Below are positions 1 to 11,591 of a stretch of 64,000 nucleotides of DNA, piece after piece. Below the pieces are notes generated by a model. That model searched no databases, was not told where the DNA came from, and saw nothing but the letters and a program-made list of their open reading frames with translations. The position numbers and the translations under genes were made by a program. Source of the DNA: Naematelia aurantialba (Eukaryota > Basidiomycota > Tremellomycetes > Tremellales > Naemateliaceae); assembly GCA_021527695.1 (NCBI GenBank), contig JAKFAO010000006.1:434001-498000 (forward strand). Direction: 5' to 3'. Positions within the stretch are counted from its first letter, which is position 1; each line of letters opens with the position of its first letter.

Positions 1-1
1 C

Positions 2-750
2 TCAGAGCCAGGCAACGGGAACGAGCGAAGCAAAGGCCTGCCGTTCCGTCACAGGCTCTGCAGAATAGTTGGGATGGACACGTACCAGATTCGAACGCTT
101 GTTCTTGGCGGACGAGGGCTCGAAAGGCGACTTTGCAGTCGCGGTACCCACGTCTGTGCTGGTTGCTACCGCCGACCGCCCGAGGTCTCGCCGCGTCCCC
201 GTAATCGCCCCATTTGTGTTCACCGTAGTAGAGCCCAGCATAATCCAGCCCATAACAGCCACTTTGCCGACCCACCACAGCGGAACCAGCCAGCTGACCA
301 CGTCCCTTCCTAGTACACTTTCCACGCCCGTACATCCACCCAACACGACCCAGAAATCAAGCACCCTCCGCATCTTCCCATGGTGAGGGTGCCCGGATCC
401 GGTCTCGGCCTCCAAGTTGCGGAAGTAAGTCAGTGTCCCGGTGAGACCGATGGAGAAGGTAATGAGGTCCGATATGATTGATGCCAATCCGTCTGGATTG
501 AGCAACAGCGTGGCGAGCGTGAATATCAAGATTGCGTTAGAGAGCACTTGAGGCGGTCTGTCGAGCTTGTCGGAGAGGTGCACGATCGGCCGGGAGTTGG
601 AGAGAGCCTATTGACGTTTGTTCAGCCATCGGCTGCAGCCGCACGGGAGGGCATGTGAGAGAAGGTTCTTACATTGCTGGAGAGCAGGTTGGCGAACGCC
701 GCAGCTGTGGTCAAAAACCGGGTGGACAGCGGAACGTAGTCGGTGGACAT
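2..750 (-). CDS. REEP/HVA22 (TB2/DP1)-like membrane protein A, 3' end cut by window edge
   Basis: Two exons are visible on the minus strand, 750-673 and 607-2, joined by a 65 nt intron (donor GTAAGA, acceptor ATAG) that keeps frame. The start is ATG at 750 (MSTDYVPLS). The reading frame is still open at base 2, so the C terminus is missing. Hydrophobic stretches lie near residues 45-60 and 65-80. The block DFWVVLGGCTGVESVLGRD followed by WLVPLWWVGKVAVMGW fits the TB2/DP1/HVA22 pattern, in which a conserved TYW-V helix is followed by a W-P-FYY-like hairpin. Known members (Yop1, REEP5/6) shape tubular endoplasmic reticulum by hairpin insertion. The role here is inferred from that pattern. The tail after residue 150 is Ser/Thr/Arg-rich and looks disordered. 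The gene diverges from a second family member at 1015. Confidence 0.6.
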
Positions 751-1014
751 CTGGCACTTGCGTGTAGTCTGGTGGTAGTTGACGTTGTCTCGGCAGTAAG
801 CTGGGTATGAAAGCCAAACCCCCTTATAGAAGTGCACGCTCCATGATGCGCTCCACTCCTTTGTCTTCACTCCTTTGACCCTCCTCGTCGCCTCAAAGGG
901 GCTATCCGCCGATCTGACAGAGTGGCGGTCCGTAAACCCCGATTCTGACATCTTACCCCCTACTTCCTCGACGCTTCTTCGTCCTAACCTCTTATCAAGG
1001 GCCTGCAAAGCAGA
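751..1014. promoter_or_regulatory. Shared intergenic region between two divergent REEP/HVA22-like genes
   Basis: Only 264 bp separate the minus-strand start at 750 from the plus-strand start at 1015, so both genes must use this stretch as promoter and 5' UTR. Pyrimidine-rich runs lie around 850-890 and 955-975. No clear TATA box is seen. Bidirectional use is inferred from position only. Confidence 0.45.
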
Positions 1015-2014
1015 ATGCCGTCGTCGTCTGAAGCACAGGCTAGAGCACAGGAGCATTCAAGGAGCCATGGCTCTGACGGCAAGCATGGCGGCTCTTCCAA
1101 GACCAATGAGAGCGAGCCTGCACCTCGATCGGCTGCTACAATCCAAGCCGAAGAGGAAGCAAAGTGGAGATTAGACCTCGCAAGTTTCTCGTTCACCTGC
1201 CGCTCCTTTCCAGACCGTCTGTTGGATCTGTAGCGTCCGCTGATCCCGAATCAGATCAACACCCATACCGGATGGTTTGCACGTCCCCTTCTTGGCCTGT
1301 CAGACGCCTTGTCCTGTCCTGCAGAGCAGCTGGCCGCAATTTTAGCTCTGCTGCTTCTTTCCATCAACCTCTCGTTTCCCCTCTTCTTCATCCCACACAT
1401 CAACGCACTGTTTACTCTTATTATCCCTGTACGATGCTCGCTCGACTCGATCGCCTTCGACGTCCACAGACCGAAGGGATCAGTGGTCGTCGACACGGCC
1501 AAAGATGCTCCGCAGTGGGTTACGTACTGGATAGTATACACATTGATCAGCTTCATCAAGGGCTGGGTGGACGTGTATCGGCCTGGCTGGAAACGCGGTT
1601 GGGAGATTATCGGTACCGTAGGGTGCATCGTCGTGGCTGGACCCTGGTTTGGCCGCGCAGCTTTGGTGAGCTACATCGCCTGCGAAGATCCGGAGAATAC
1701 GAGCTGACAGTCGTGAAAAGCGACCACCGGCAGAAAGCAGTCAGTTGAGAGAAGCCAAATCGAGGGAAGCGAAGGCAACAAGTGACAGAAACAAGGCGGT
1801 CACGCACGGTCAGCCCACAAACAAGCAGGGTGCACCGGACCCTAAGGCGGCGAACCAGCAAGACAATAGAGGGAGTAGGCGCAGAGGTGCGGATGGATCT
1901 TCTGGACGCGGAGATGGAGATAGTAGTAGTCAAACAAGGGAGCGGAGTAGCAGAAGAGGAGGTGATGGGCGGGGCGGCGACCCGTCCCGTACCAGCGAGG
2001 GTAGTAGGCAGTGA
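1015..2014 (+). CDS. REEP/HVA22 (TB2/DP1)-like membrane protein B
   Basis: The proposed start is ATG at 1015 (MPSSSEAQARAQ). Exon 1 ends near 1170-1230; its donor is not settled. The middle exon runs from about 1305 to 1665. The last exon is 1745-2014 after a 79 nt intron (donor GTGAGC, acceptor GTCAG). The middle exon encodes two hydrophobic stretches and WVTYWIVYTLISFIKGW, which matches the TYWIV core of the TB2/DP1/HVA22 domain. The last exon encodes a very polar Arg/Gly/Ser/Gln-rich tail with several SRRGG-like segments. Known family members shape ER tubules and bind membrane through hairpins. The family call rests on the core motif plus the hydrophobic pattern. Confidence is limited by the unresolved first intron. 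Confidence 0.5.
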
Positions 2015-2083
2015 AATACGCCCATCGAGGTCGAAGCCTTTCCGCCTGCTGAATCAAGCCGCATTGCGCAAAGGGCTTCCGCC

Positions 2084-3366
2084 TTAATTATGCATATCGT
2101 CCATTATAAGAAGGACGCTCGAGTCTGCCTCGTGTGTGGTTGAGCGCAAGATGATGACCCGACACCGGACCAGGCCGCAAGATATCTTCGTAAGCTTGGT
2201 CCAGAGGATTGGTGCCAGGGGATGACGCTCAGTTATTCTCGATCTCCCTTTCGTCTTTGGAGGCTTCGGCCGGGTCGATTGCTTTATGGGAAATTGAGCT
2301 TCTTCGAGGTAGGAGGCTGAGGACTCACACTCAATTTCCGCCAGGTATTCTCCCGACAATCGAGCTATGACCGACTTGCCCTCCTTTGCAGATCGCCGAG
2401 AAGCTTGTATGAAGCGCAGGATATAGTTATGGCGCTATAGCAGATCTGGTCAGGCTAGCCCTAACATCACACAGGAGCCCTTACGGTGGAGGCAAGAGCT
2501 CTTGTCTTGTCTCGGTACTTTTGCTGCGCCTTTTTGTTCTGCGCAGCACGTCTCGGACCCCGTCGTGGCTTGTTTGCCGTAGAGTTTTTGCTGCTTGCTA
2601 CTCTTCTAACCTTCTCATGGAGACAGGGATGTGACGAGCATGACTTAGAAGGTGTGAAGCCGTTTGTTTGGGGATCTGTCTGAAGGTTCCCAACTTGGAT
2701 CGCAACATTCGTCATTTTACTGTGCGAAGCTGGTAGATATGAGGCATCACTATCAGATAAGTTCGTCCCTGTGTCGCTAGAAGGTGAAGATGCCGACGTC
2801 GCGCGTGTTCTGGCGGAAGCGGATAGTCCGAACATATTCAAAACATCCTTGAGTGTCAGCGGTCCTCCTTACCAGTGACAAGGGACTCTCACAACGTCGA
2901 GAGTATCGCGTCGCGGTCTCAAGTTCCCCTTGAATGGGTTGGCGGCGGTGCTGAAGCGTGCATCGTCTCCTAGGATGAGCCCGCTTGGAGAGACGCTTTT
3001 TGGCGTCGGAGGTATCCGTCCTCGGAGTTCGTCACCAGCATTTCTGGAGGTGTGAGGGTGCCAGGACATATCCAAGGTAGCCGAGCCGGTGTCGCTGCCA
3101 GATGAGTCATCGCTAGCGCTGTAAGCCGCGGCGGACGATACCAGACTGATGCCCGTGGGCGAGCTGGCACCAGATCTTGGACCCGACATCAATTTAGTCA
3201 CATCGACGTTGCCTGATACCGGATCAGGAGCGGGGTCGCTGTGTCTCCAGTATGTGCGTTGAGCTGTGCGAGAGATACAGAGCTTAGGGTCGATGGTGGG
3301 CATATGCTCAGATGGATTGCGCCGGGTGACCGCCCGGTAGTTGTAATGCGGCCCACCAAGGGGCAT
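2084..3366 (-). CDS. bZIP-like transcription factor (Yap/Pap1-type basic region)
   Basis: The first in-frame ATG is at 3366 (MPLGGPHYNYRAV). Exon 1 is 3366-2893. A 45 nt intron (GTGAGAG..CTCAAG) joins it to exon 2 from 2847. Exon 2 carries RRAAQNKKAQQKYRDK, which fits the fungal bZIP basic region; the N-x2-AQ-x2-Y/F-R signature is typical of Yap1/Pap1-like factors, which bind TTAC-type sites. Upstream lies a Ser/Asp/Pro-rich region of about 200 residues, as in many fungal activators. After the basic region the frame either stops at 2467 or, by a GTAAGG donor near 2485, splices to a 3' exon that reaches 2084 (EGKSVIARLSGEYLAEIE). A regular leucine zipper is not obvious in either version. The DNA-binding role is inferred from the motif. 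Confidence 0.5.
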
Positions 3367-4407
3367 TGGTGCGTATATACTGCTGATCGGGATATGGGAA
3401 TGTAACGTATCCACACGGCAACCAGGTGGACAACTAGAAGCGATTCAGCCTTGCAGGACGCGTGTCTGAAGAACGTACTTTAGGTGATGCCGGGCAAGAG
3501 GCTGCTGCATGCTGCCTTGACTGGTCAAGAGGTGACCGGAAACCTGAGCGAAGGCTGAAAGAAGAAACAAGATGAGGGTAAGGTAGCAGGATGAAAGAAG
3601 CGGGGATCAGAGGACAGAAACAAGATGGAAAGAAGGAGTAGGAGAAGCGAGATTCCCGATATGCACCGTCTTCTTGTTCCCCGTCTGACAATTAAACAGT
3701 TGAGCTGGGATCGCTCCTCCGTCACCGATTCTCTCGGCGCGAGCAGATCGGTGCTCCCTGTTCAACCCTACACGCGCTGATCAGACGTCTTAGTTTCTTA
3801 CGGAATCTTGGGGATCCATCCTCTCCAGTCGTCCCTCAACTCCCCGCGCACCGCTCGCTCGCCAGTCGACACAGCATGACGAGTAGGAGGGTCCGTGAGG
3901 ATCTATCGTCGCTAGTCAGTGTGTCTCCAAGTGCCGTGGTCATGTCGCTGCGACGGTAAACGTCAACGAAGAAGGATCAGCGTCTCGTAGAGGAGGGTCA
4001 GTGATCTTCGGATCGGCTGTCATAATCGAATCCGGTCTCGGGGTGAGAGTAAGGAGCGTCGTCTCCAGCTGAGGAGTGTGTAACGATACACAGCTGTGCA
4101 GTGCGGCGAGAACATTGATGCTCTGAGTAATAATCCCATGTCAAGATGAGGAGGATACACGCTCTAGGCAGCTGCCGCTTTCAGCGGGACCGGAAGCAAA
4201 TCTAGTTTGCTATACGTGTGGAGCCCCAAGAACCCACCGGTTCTCCCCATCTGTGTGCTTCATAGCGTACATCAGCAGGCTCACTAGCAAGCCTCCTCTC
4301 CCACCTCGTCAGCAGTCATCCGAAGCACTTCAACAGCTGTCTACCCAGTCTCTTCGTATCCAGCCTCCTAGTGTCATCGCAGCTCGACTGACCCTCGCTT
4401 ACCCAGC
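3367..4407. other. Intergenic region, no gene seen
   Basis: About 1 kb between the bZIP-like gene (minus) and the next plus-strand gene. Open frames here are short and have no family signature. It presumably holds the promoters and 5' UTRs of both flanking genes. A purine-rich stretch lies at 3540-3640. Confidence 0.4.
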
Positions 4408-5136
4408 ATGGACCGTCAGTCGGGCGGCGAGACGCACTATGACGCGTTCGTGTGAGTCATTCCGTGTCTCCCCCGTGAGAAGAATACATGCCTGATACTC
4501 TGGTCAGGTCTTCAGCCCCCGTACACTCTCGCGAGAACACTGCACGCCCGACTCCTCAGGCGCCGAGGCCTGTGCCGTCGTCGCAGCAGATCGACGCGGC
4601 CGGGCGGAACGCTGCATCTCAGCAGCCGCGTTTCTCCCTGCCGCACCTCCCCTCCGCCAGAGACTCGGCCAGCTCTCTTCTCGACGCTGTCGTTGGTGTC
4701 CCAAAGATTCCGACTTCGTCCACTGCAGCTCCTCTAGCTACCCGTCCGTCTCCTTCGTCGCCGGCCAAGCACGCCGCCGAGCCCTCCGCGTCCACGCCGT
4801 CCGCGCGTTCCGAGCGACTCCCCTCGGACTCTGGCTCGTCCCACGAAACGGGATTCACTATGGAGAAGGTCTCGGCGTCCGAGTCGTCATGGGACGTTCT
4901 CAGCGATGCCAGCTCCAGGATTAACGAAGAAGAAGCAGTCAAGGAGCTCGAGGGGCGGGTGCAGAAACGGTCAGTTGGATTGCTCTCTCCCCATGTGGTA
5001 GGCTGATAGGCCAAGGCGCTCTAATCTGCCGTATCTCGAGAGCCAGCTGGCAGCACTCGAGGCAAGGATCAAGGAAGCCGAAGAGCGGCTAGCGAGGGCG
5101 CAGGGGCAGGCCGATCCAACCCAGCAGACAGCTTGA
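4408..5136 (+). CDS. Hypothetical protein with C-terminal coiled coil
   Basis: Three exons keep frame: 4408-4451, 4508-4969 and 5010-5136, with introns of 56 and 40 nt (donors GTGAGT and GTCAGT, acceptors GTCAG and GATAG). The start is ATG at 4408 (MDRQSGGETHYDAF). The middle exon is rich in Ser, Pro and Ala and looks disordered. Near its end is an acidic stretch containing SSWDVLSDASSRINEEEAVKE. The last exon gives a clean heptad-like helix (LPYLESQLAALEARIKEAEE) that ends soon after. No known family is recognised. The coiled coil suggests dimerisation or a scaffold role, which is inference. Total length is about 210 residues. Confidence 0.6.
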
Positions 5137-5669
5137 TGCTGTACAGCGAAGCCTGAATATACAAGACTCATGGTGTGTGCTGGATCCTTTGCTCTGACAA
5201 GCATGGTAGGGATGCTGACTGCACAGTACTATCTCCATGGCACCGCATGCCTTGATGCGGGGTGTTGTTTATACCGATTTCGGATCCCATGCAGTGTATC
5301 GATGCCTTACCGTCCTATGCGCGCACGCGTAGGCAGTGTATCTCGTGGCCGCCACCGCTGTCATCTTCGCCCCTGCATCTGGACGACGCAGACGCCTAAT
5401 GAATAACGCGTCCAGAGCAGCCAGGAGTGTAAACAGAAAGGAGGACACGTATCGCCTGTGGGACGCTGCAGCGTCCTTTCACTGTGAACCCTTACTGCAC
5501 CCGGCACAAGAACAAAGCCTCGACGTACTGATAATATCAGGCCTTGCTGTACGGCTTGTGTTGACACCTACCTCGCAGTCTGCTCCTCTTCCGAGTGGGG
5601 CAGCATTAATTTTCGCAGGCTGACCCGTCAACGCAAAATCTCCTGCAGCAGCCAGAGGCGTCCCTCGCC
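5137..5669. other. Intergenic region, no gene seen
   Basis: 533 bp with only short, unsupported open frames. It must contain the 3' end of the coiled-coil gene and the promoter of the secreted protein gene at 5670. No terminator, repeat or RNA gene was recognised. Confidence 0.4.
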
Positions 5670-7075
5670 ATGAGGCTGTTTCCGCCTCTTACCCTCTTGG
5701 CCCTGGCGGCACCTCTCGTCCAAGCCGGCATCTTTGGCTCTTCCGACAGCACTTCTGCGGACGCCTCGACTTCGACGACTTCCACTACCGCGGCCTCATC
5801 CTCGTCCTCGTCCTCTTCGTCCAATGGGACAGGCTCAACACCGGCCGAAGTGACCTTTCTCCAGACTCTGCAGACAGCAGATATCAACAGCATGTCCTGT
5901 CTCATCACGCTGGTGAACATGACGTACCAGAGCGTCGGGACATGTCTGGGGCTGACGACACTGACCACGCTCGTCGTGAGCCCCGACCAGAACTCGAGCT
6001 TCTCCGATCAGTTGACGAGTTATATCGGCGGGATCTGCGGGAACACGCAGTGCAGTGAGCAGGTATATGCTGCTTCTTTGGGCCACTGAGCAGACACGCC
6101 GTACTGAGCCGCTGCTGTAGGACGTCGAAGACTCGCTGAGCCAGATTGACGCGAATTGCCAGAACAGCATAGACACGGACCTCATCAGGGTGATCAGATC
6201 CTACACAGTCTGCATGACCTACAGCTGACATGCTCTTGTGTTGTGGACAGGTCTTGCAAGCGATTCTCACCCGCTACTCATCGGCATACTACACCTTAGC
6301 TTGCTCGGTTCATTTGTGAGTGCCAGTCTCGACTTCCTGATCTTCCTCCATCCCCGTCTATCGTATTAACGAGAATGCTACAGCAACGGCACCAGCACAG
6401 CGTGCTTGCCTGATACCCTCAACTCGTCCCAGACGGCGAATAGCAATTCGTTTTTCGACGATCTAGTGGCGGGAACCAACTTGACACAGTATCAAGATAA
6501 CGTGTTCACTTCTTCGCCATGTACGTTGCGCCTCTCCAGTTGTGCCCGTTGGACTGCGTGACTGAGCGACGCAGGCACAGGATGCATGTACGAGATGTAC
6601 AAGGCTTCGTGAGTTGCTCACTCTCACTACGCACCCACATCATCTCTCCCGATCGTATGTTGGCGACGGTGACCAGATACCCTCATTTCGAAATGGACCT
6701 TGCTCTCTTGTAAGGACAAAACAGTGGTGGTGACGCGTCGTCTGCAAGGCGCACAAGAGCCCGAGCAGGGCTAACAGGCGCAGAGTGTACACAATCCCCG
6801 ATATCAGGGGCAACCAACTCACCCAAGCCTTCGGCTCGCACTTGCAAAACGACTGCCCCGCACAATTCGATCTCGGCTCAGGTCGGAGCTGGAACGACGT
6901 GCTGGACCAACAGATACCCGACGCTCTGTCAGTGCAGCAAAGCACGCCTACCGCAAGTGCGGCAAGAGTTGGCGTGCGGAGAACTGACTTGTTCGGGGTA
7001 CCGATATCGTGGAGATTTGTGGTGGCGGTGATTCTTATTATAGCAACGATTTTATGTACCGGCCCGACGCCTTGA
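5670..7075 (+). CDS. Secreted or membrane-anchored hypothetical protein with Ser-rich linker
   Basis: Seven exons can be chained in frame: 5670-6062, 6121-6189, 6251-6315, 6384-6520, 6575-6608, 6677-6709 and 6784-7075, with introns of 58-76 nt. The N terminus (MRLFPPLTLLALAAPLVQAG) is a clear signal peptide, probably cut near residue 19. A Ser/Thr-only linker follows at about 25-50. The body has scattered Cys (SCLITL, GICGNTQC, NCQN, CLPDT, CTGC) and several N-x-S/T sites, as expected of an extracellular, disulphide-bonded, glycosylated protein. The last 30 residues contain a hydrophobic segment (ISWRFVVAVILIIATILC) that could be a GPI signal or a membrane anchor. No named family is recognised. 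Small cysteine-containing secreted proteins of this kind are common in plant-associated basidiomycetes, but no effector role can be claimed from sequence alone. Confidence 0.65.
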
Positions 7076-7852
7076 CGGACGGAGCAGAGGTAATGCTATC
7101 TTGTTGTTGTTGATGAGAGTGGCGAAACCTGGCAAGACAAGGGAGTAGTCGCAGGACTCGGATGTCTGCATGGATGAGACTGCTGGTCTGCGAGTGTACT
7201 CTGAATTTTCTCACACATGACGCGAGCTATCCAGTCTTGTGATTTCTTTTCTTGGCTTGTTGAGACCTAGTTGCGCGAACGCTTCCTGTAAATAGTACCT
7301 GGGATTGTGACCGTACAGCTCTCAGAAAGGATGCACGCAAGGCACTGAACAGTATGTTACGTCCCGTAGTGCCGCAGTTCCACTGACACTGAGAATACTC
7401 CAGACCTCCCGACCCCTCCATCGCCCTCCATTCATCGTCCCTTTTTCCGGGCATAATCCTCTCCTTGGAACCACAAATGCCCTCCAACGCTCAGCACTTG
7501 AAGCATGCCCATTCCTCTAACTCTCGTCCTTGTTCTGTCCTACCTTTGTGCCGCCCCTGAACCGCTGAACGGAGTTGGAGAGAAAGGACGACTCGTTCAA
7601 GACGTGTCTCATAGACAAGGTGCATTTTTACACGCGAGTATAATGAAGCCATGTAGCTCCTACGAGCACGACTGCTCTGTACAGCTTTGTTATATTGCCA
7701 AGCTCGGCATTGACGGCAGCACCTCGGAGAGGTGTGGTCATCGCGCTCTGCGCACTCATTTGCCACTCGGAGACCGCCCGGAAAGTCGGTCCCTCTGAAG
7801 CTCGACGCACCGTCTGCTAATTGTGAACGTCGGTGAAAAGGAGGACCTGGAG
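7076..7852. other. Intergenic region, no gene seen
   Basis: 777 bp upstream of the aspartic protease. A plus-strand frame at 7505-7798 begins with a hydrophobic run (MPIPLTLVLVLSYLCAA), but it has no splice support or family match, so it is not called. The stretch presumably includes the protease promoter. Confidence 0.35.
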
Positions 7853-10386
7853 ATGGCTTCACAAGCAGCCCGCCTCACCCTGGTGGTTATGGCAGCACTG
7901 GCAATGCTCTCGGTGGTGTCTGCCGGCTCGATGCCGATGAAGAGGATGCCGGGAACTGAGTATCACATTAAGAACGAGGGAACAGTGGACGGGGCGGCAC
8001 GCTGCCGACGTTGGTAGGCGCGATGGATCAGGTGCAGCTAGCCATGGGATCGTGACTGTCAAACTCGCTCCTCCGACCCCCACGACCGGTACAGCAAGGG
8101 CAATTTTGGCCAGGGGGCCGGTGAACGAGACTTCAAACTCGTCAACTTCCGCGGATACGTTCGTATCGTCCAACACACCCAGCTCTACCGCTCATAAGAC
8201 GACGCCTCCAACGCCAGCCATGGAAGTCGGGGACTCGGGCACCTCGACAGCGTCGACGGGTACATCGGCGACTGGAAGTGGAGATGCAGGAAATGCTCCG
8301 ACATCAGACTCAGTCTCCAACGGTTTTGACAATGCGCCGGCGTCCACGGCAACCGCATCGTCCGCTTCGTCCCTGGATGGTGGCGACTCTTACACTTCGA
8401 ACTCGACCACGAAGTCCACCACGCCCGTTGGCGGCGACGGCGACGGTGGCGGTGACGGTGACGGAACCGGCTCGTCGAACGCTTCGTCACTAGCGTCTCC
8501 ATCGAATGGCTCGACGAGTACCGGCTCGTCTAGCCCTACCATCGCCGCAAATGATTCAGCCTCAGACACTCTTACAGGAACCGGGTCGTCTCTGTCCGCC
8601 CCTACGGCCGCCAGCATTGGCCTCGTTAACCAGGTGTTTACATACACCATCGACGTGCTCGTCGGTGCGGACCAGACCAAAGTCACCGTCATGGTTCGTG
8701 GGGTCTTGAAGCAAGGCTCCTCCTGTGCCTTGTGCTAGCTTTACAGGCGGCGAAGACAAGCTGATCCGTCTAGGTGGACACGGGCTCGAGCAACTTCTGG
8801 TGCCCATCAACGACTTGCGACTCGTGTGTCGAGGGTGGAATGACACCGGCAGTAGTCACTCCCAACCAGTGCAACCCAGTAGGGGTGGAATATGGTCGGT
8901 CCTCACGCCATCGAAACACTTCCCTCGGCCGGCAATGTATTCTTGGGCTGATGTGGTCGGTGTCTAGGCACTGGGACCGTCGCTGGGTGTTTGGTCAACT
9001 CGAGTCTGACTGTCGGCGACTTTGCGTTACCCAATTTTGAGATATTAGGCGGCATGGTCATCGACAGCACCATGGCTTCGTTTGGCAAGATCTTCTCGTG
9101 AGTCCCCCGTGGTATGCAAGGGGACGTATGTAGGCTTGTGGCTGATCGTTTGTCTCCGTCATAGGGGCATGTTGGGCTTCGGACTTACGGTGAAACCACT
9201 CACGCCGGGATATCGTGGCGACTGACGTCCTCACAGGCTGCGTCGCAAGGCGATCAACCTACACTGATGGATCAGCTCATTGCGAATGGTCAGGTTGACC
9301 AGCCGTCCGTGGGCTTCTACTTGACACGTAACGACAATGGCAGTAAGTTCCCCACACGAGGCCTGCCTCTTTGCAGACCTCTTCTCCCCACCCCCCACCG
9401 CCCATTGGTCCTTCCTCTGCGGCAAACATGTTGTCGCACAATATCGCCACCTCGTAGTGGTCATGATGAGCACATGAGCCTGACAAACATGTCCAGGTAT
9501 GCTGGTCATTGGTGAAGACCCACAATCAGCAGGTATACCCATCGACACGAGCAAAACCGCCACACTCAGCCGGGCCGACCCAAGTTCTGGTCTGTACGGC
9601 GTCAAACTGGATATGATGACCATCAACGGGATCCAATACGACGACCTGGCTGGCAAGACGGTCAACCTCGATACTGGGTATGTATGACATGCCGTTTCGG
9701 CGCCTGAATCCAGAGGGAGGTTCCTGACAGAACGCAGGTCAACAGACCTTTGGATCCCCAGCGACGTGAGTCCTTTCCTGTCCCTCTTATTTTCAGAAAA
9801 CCCAAAGACCCAAGGTATGGAGGGGCAGTCGGCTGAAGTTCGTAGGCGATGGAGCAGGTATACGCCCGTTTCGACAATTGGACGGTCTACACCGACACGT
9901 CCGTGGCTGGCGGCTCGTTGGTCATCCCGTGCAACCTCGCCAACCCGACCGACGAGATCATGTCTTTGACCTTTGGTGGAGTGGCGTTTGGCATTCAGTT
10001 CCAGGATATCCTGTATGCCCCGTGTTGCACCCTACAGCCCTTCCCACCCTCCAACGTTTTGTGACTGGCCTACCATCTTTGGACAATGGAGTAGGACAGA
10101 CGAGCTGACGCTTCTAGTGGAGAAGCATCTGCGGTGGACTCGACGAAATGTCAAGCCAAGATCCAGCCAGTAGCCTCGAGTGAGTCATCTACCTGCACCA
10201 GTATCGGCTAGGAGAAGAGGCTGATAGGCGCGGTAGATTTGGGCGATTCTTGGCTGATCGGAGACGTGTTTTTACGAAATGTGAGTCTGTCTTCGGGTGA
10301 GGGACAGCGTGGCTGAGGAGGTGTAGGTGTATCACTCGATCGACGTGTCAAAGGGCGAAGTGACGCTTTGGGGCTTGAAGCAATGA
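7853..10386 (+). CDS. Pepsin-like aspartic protease (family A1) with Ser/Thr-rich N-terminal region
   Basis: The start is ATG at 7853. Residues 1-24 form a signal peptide (LVVMAALAMLSVVSAG). The first intron (about 7990-8030) is not settled. Later exons include about 8030-8693, 8774-8894 and 8968 onward, and the chain ends at 10386. The catalytic domain is complete: first site VDTGSSNFW, flap region EYGTGTVAG, second site VNLDTGSTDLWIPSD (split by an intron near 9680), then the A1 C-terminal element WLIGDVFLRNVYHSID. Cys pairs suit a secreted fungal protease. A1 enzymes cleave proteins at acidic pH with the two Asp residues. Unusually, about 190 residues rich in Ser, Thr, Gly and Asp stand between the signal peptide and the catalytic domain, where a basic propeptide is normal. 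That region may be O-glycosylated. The second DTGS site resembles a first-site sequence more than the usual DTGT/DSGT. Confidence 0.8.
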
Positions 10387-10761
10387 GCCTAAAATATCGA
10401 CGACCTCAAGCCCGAAGACAGTGCTGAAGACCGGCTAGTTCGGCCAGCTGATTCCGAGTATCACTAGTGGAAGGTTTGCCTCGTCTCGTTCTGGCAGGAG
10501 CGGGGTAGGAGATTGATCAATGAGGATTCATGCATGCAGACCGGTTCTCTCCTCATTCTCCTCATCTCCTTAAACTGTCTCTGTACTTTTGCAACGTCAG
10601 AGTAGCTGGTTGCAAACGCGGTGTCGGCAGCACAGAATACACTGTACTTGCAATTCGCCACCATATTTCGCCACACATGTTTGCCACTTGCATATGTACG
10701 CATAGTCTCCACCTTTTGCGCCAGATCGTACTGCATATGGACCATAGCAGATAGGAGCCTC
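10387..10761. other. Short convergent intergenic region
   Basis: 375 bp between two convergent genes. It presumably holds both 3' UTRs. No repeat or RNA gene was seen. Confidence 0.4.
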
Positions 10762-11591
10762 TCACTTCTTCTTCTCAGCCTTCTTTTCGTCCTTGTCCTT
10801 GTCCTTGTCCGCCTTGGCGTCAGGGGGGAGCGTCTTGAGCAGCAGCTCCTCCATCAGAGCGCCAATATCCCGCAACATCAGGTCGATGCTGAAGGCCGCT
10901 GTGCTCGTCAGCTGTGCGTGTGGGGAGTGGTAATAGACCGTGTGGTAGCATACATATGAGCGGTGGAATGCGCGGGGGGAGGGGGGGGGGAGTAGCAGGA
11001 ATGAGATGGGAGAACGGGTGGCTCCACGTCAGACTCACTGAACGGAGGCTCGATCTGCCCGCTGATCTGGTCGAGCACCGGCTGTCTGTTCTTGATGATC
11101 CACTAAGCGAGCATCAGCCGCCGCCTACCCAGGGACTAGGTGCAGCAATTGAAGGTATTGGAGATCCAGGTCGAGCCGAAGGGCAGTCTCCCCTAGTATG
11201 CTCTTCACCACACTTTTTGAGGCAGATTGAAGGAAGGTACCCGTGCGGGAGGGTGGGTTACAGAGTAGGCGCCGAGTAGACATGCGAGTACGCCGAAATA
11301 TGCCGGCAGAGCGCAAGACAATGGGCAAGGGAGGAGGCAGGGCCCTAGAGAGGCAGAATACGAATCCACACTAACCCTCCTCAGCTCGTCCTTGTTCTTC
11401 GGCCTGTCCTTCTCTTCAATCTTGTCGTACCGCACACAGAGCACCCACAAGCACGCGGCAATCACGTTGATCTCCTCCTCTGTGTCGAGAAACTCGTCGG
11501 CCGGGAGGTCGACCAGCGCACACGCCGCATCTGACATGGGCGCTTTGGCAAAGTACGCGCGGAGGGGGTTCAGGTTGAACGTGTGCGGCAT
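10762..11591 (-). CDS. Hypothetical helical protein with Lys-rich C-terminal tail
   Basis: The likely start is ATG at 11591 (MPHTFNLNPLRAYFAK). Exons end at a GTTAGT donor near 11374, resume at about 11205-11112, then 11103-11040, then to the stop at 10762. The protein is about 170 residues and mostly helical. It has an acidic segment DEFLDTEEEINVIAACLWV, a segment WIIKNRQPVLDQISGQIEPPF, and ends with a charged repeat of KDKDKD and KKAEKKK. An upstream exon is possible because the frame stays open beyond 11591. I do not recognise the family. The conserved-looking blocks and multi-exon structure suggest a real, conserved housekeeping gene. The Lys-rich tail could bind nucleic acid or acidic partners, which is a guess. 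Confidence 0.5.

Noticed and set aside
8185..8846. Long frames on both strands overlapping the protease Ser/Thr region
   Set aside because: They are reverse or shifted readings of low-complexity TCG/ACG repeats and carry no independent signature.
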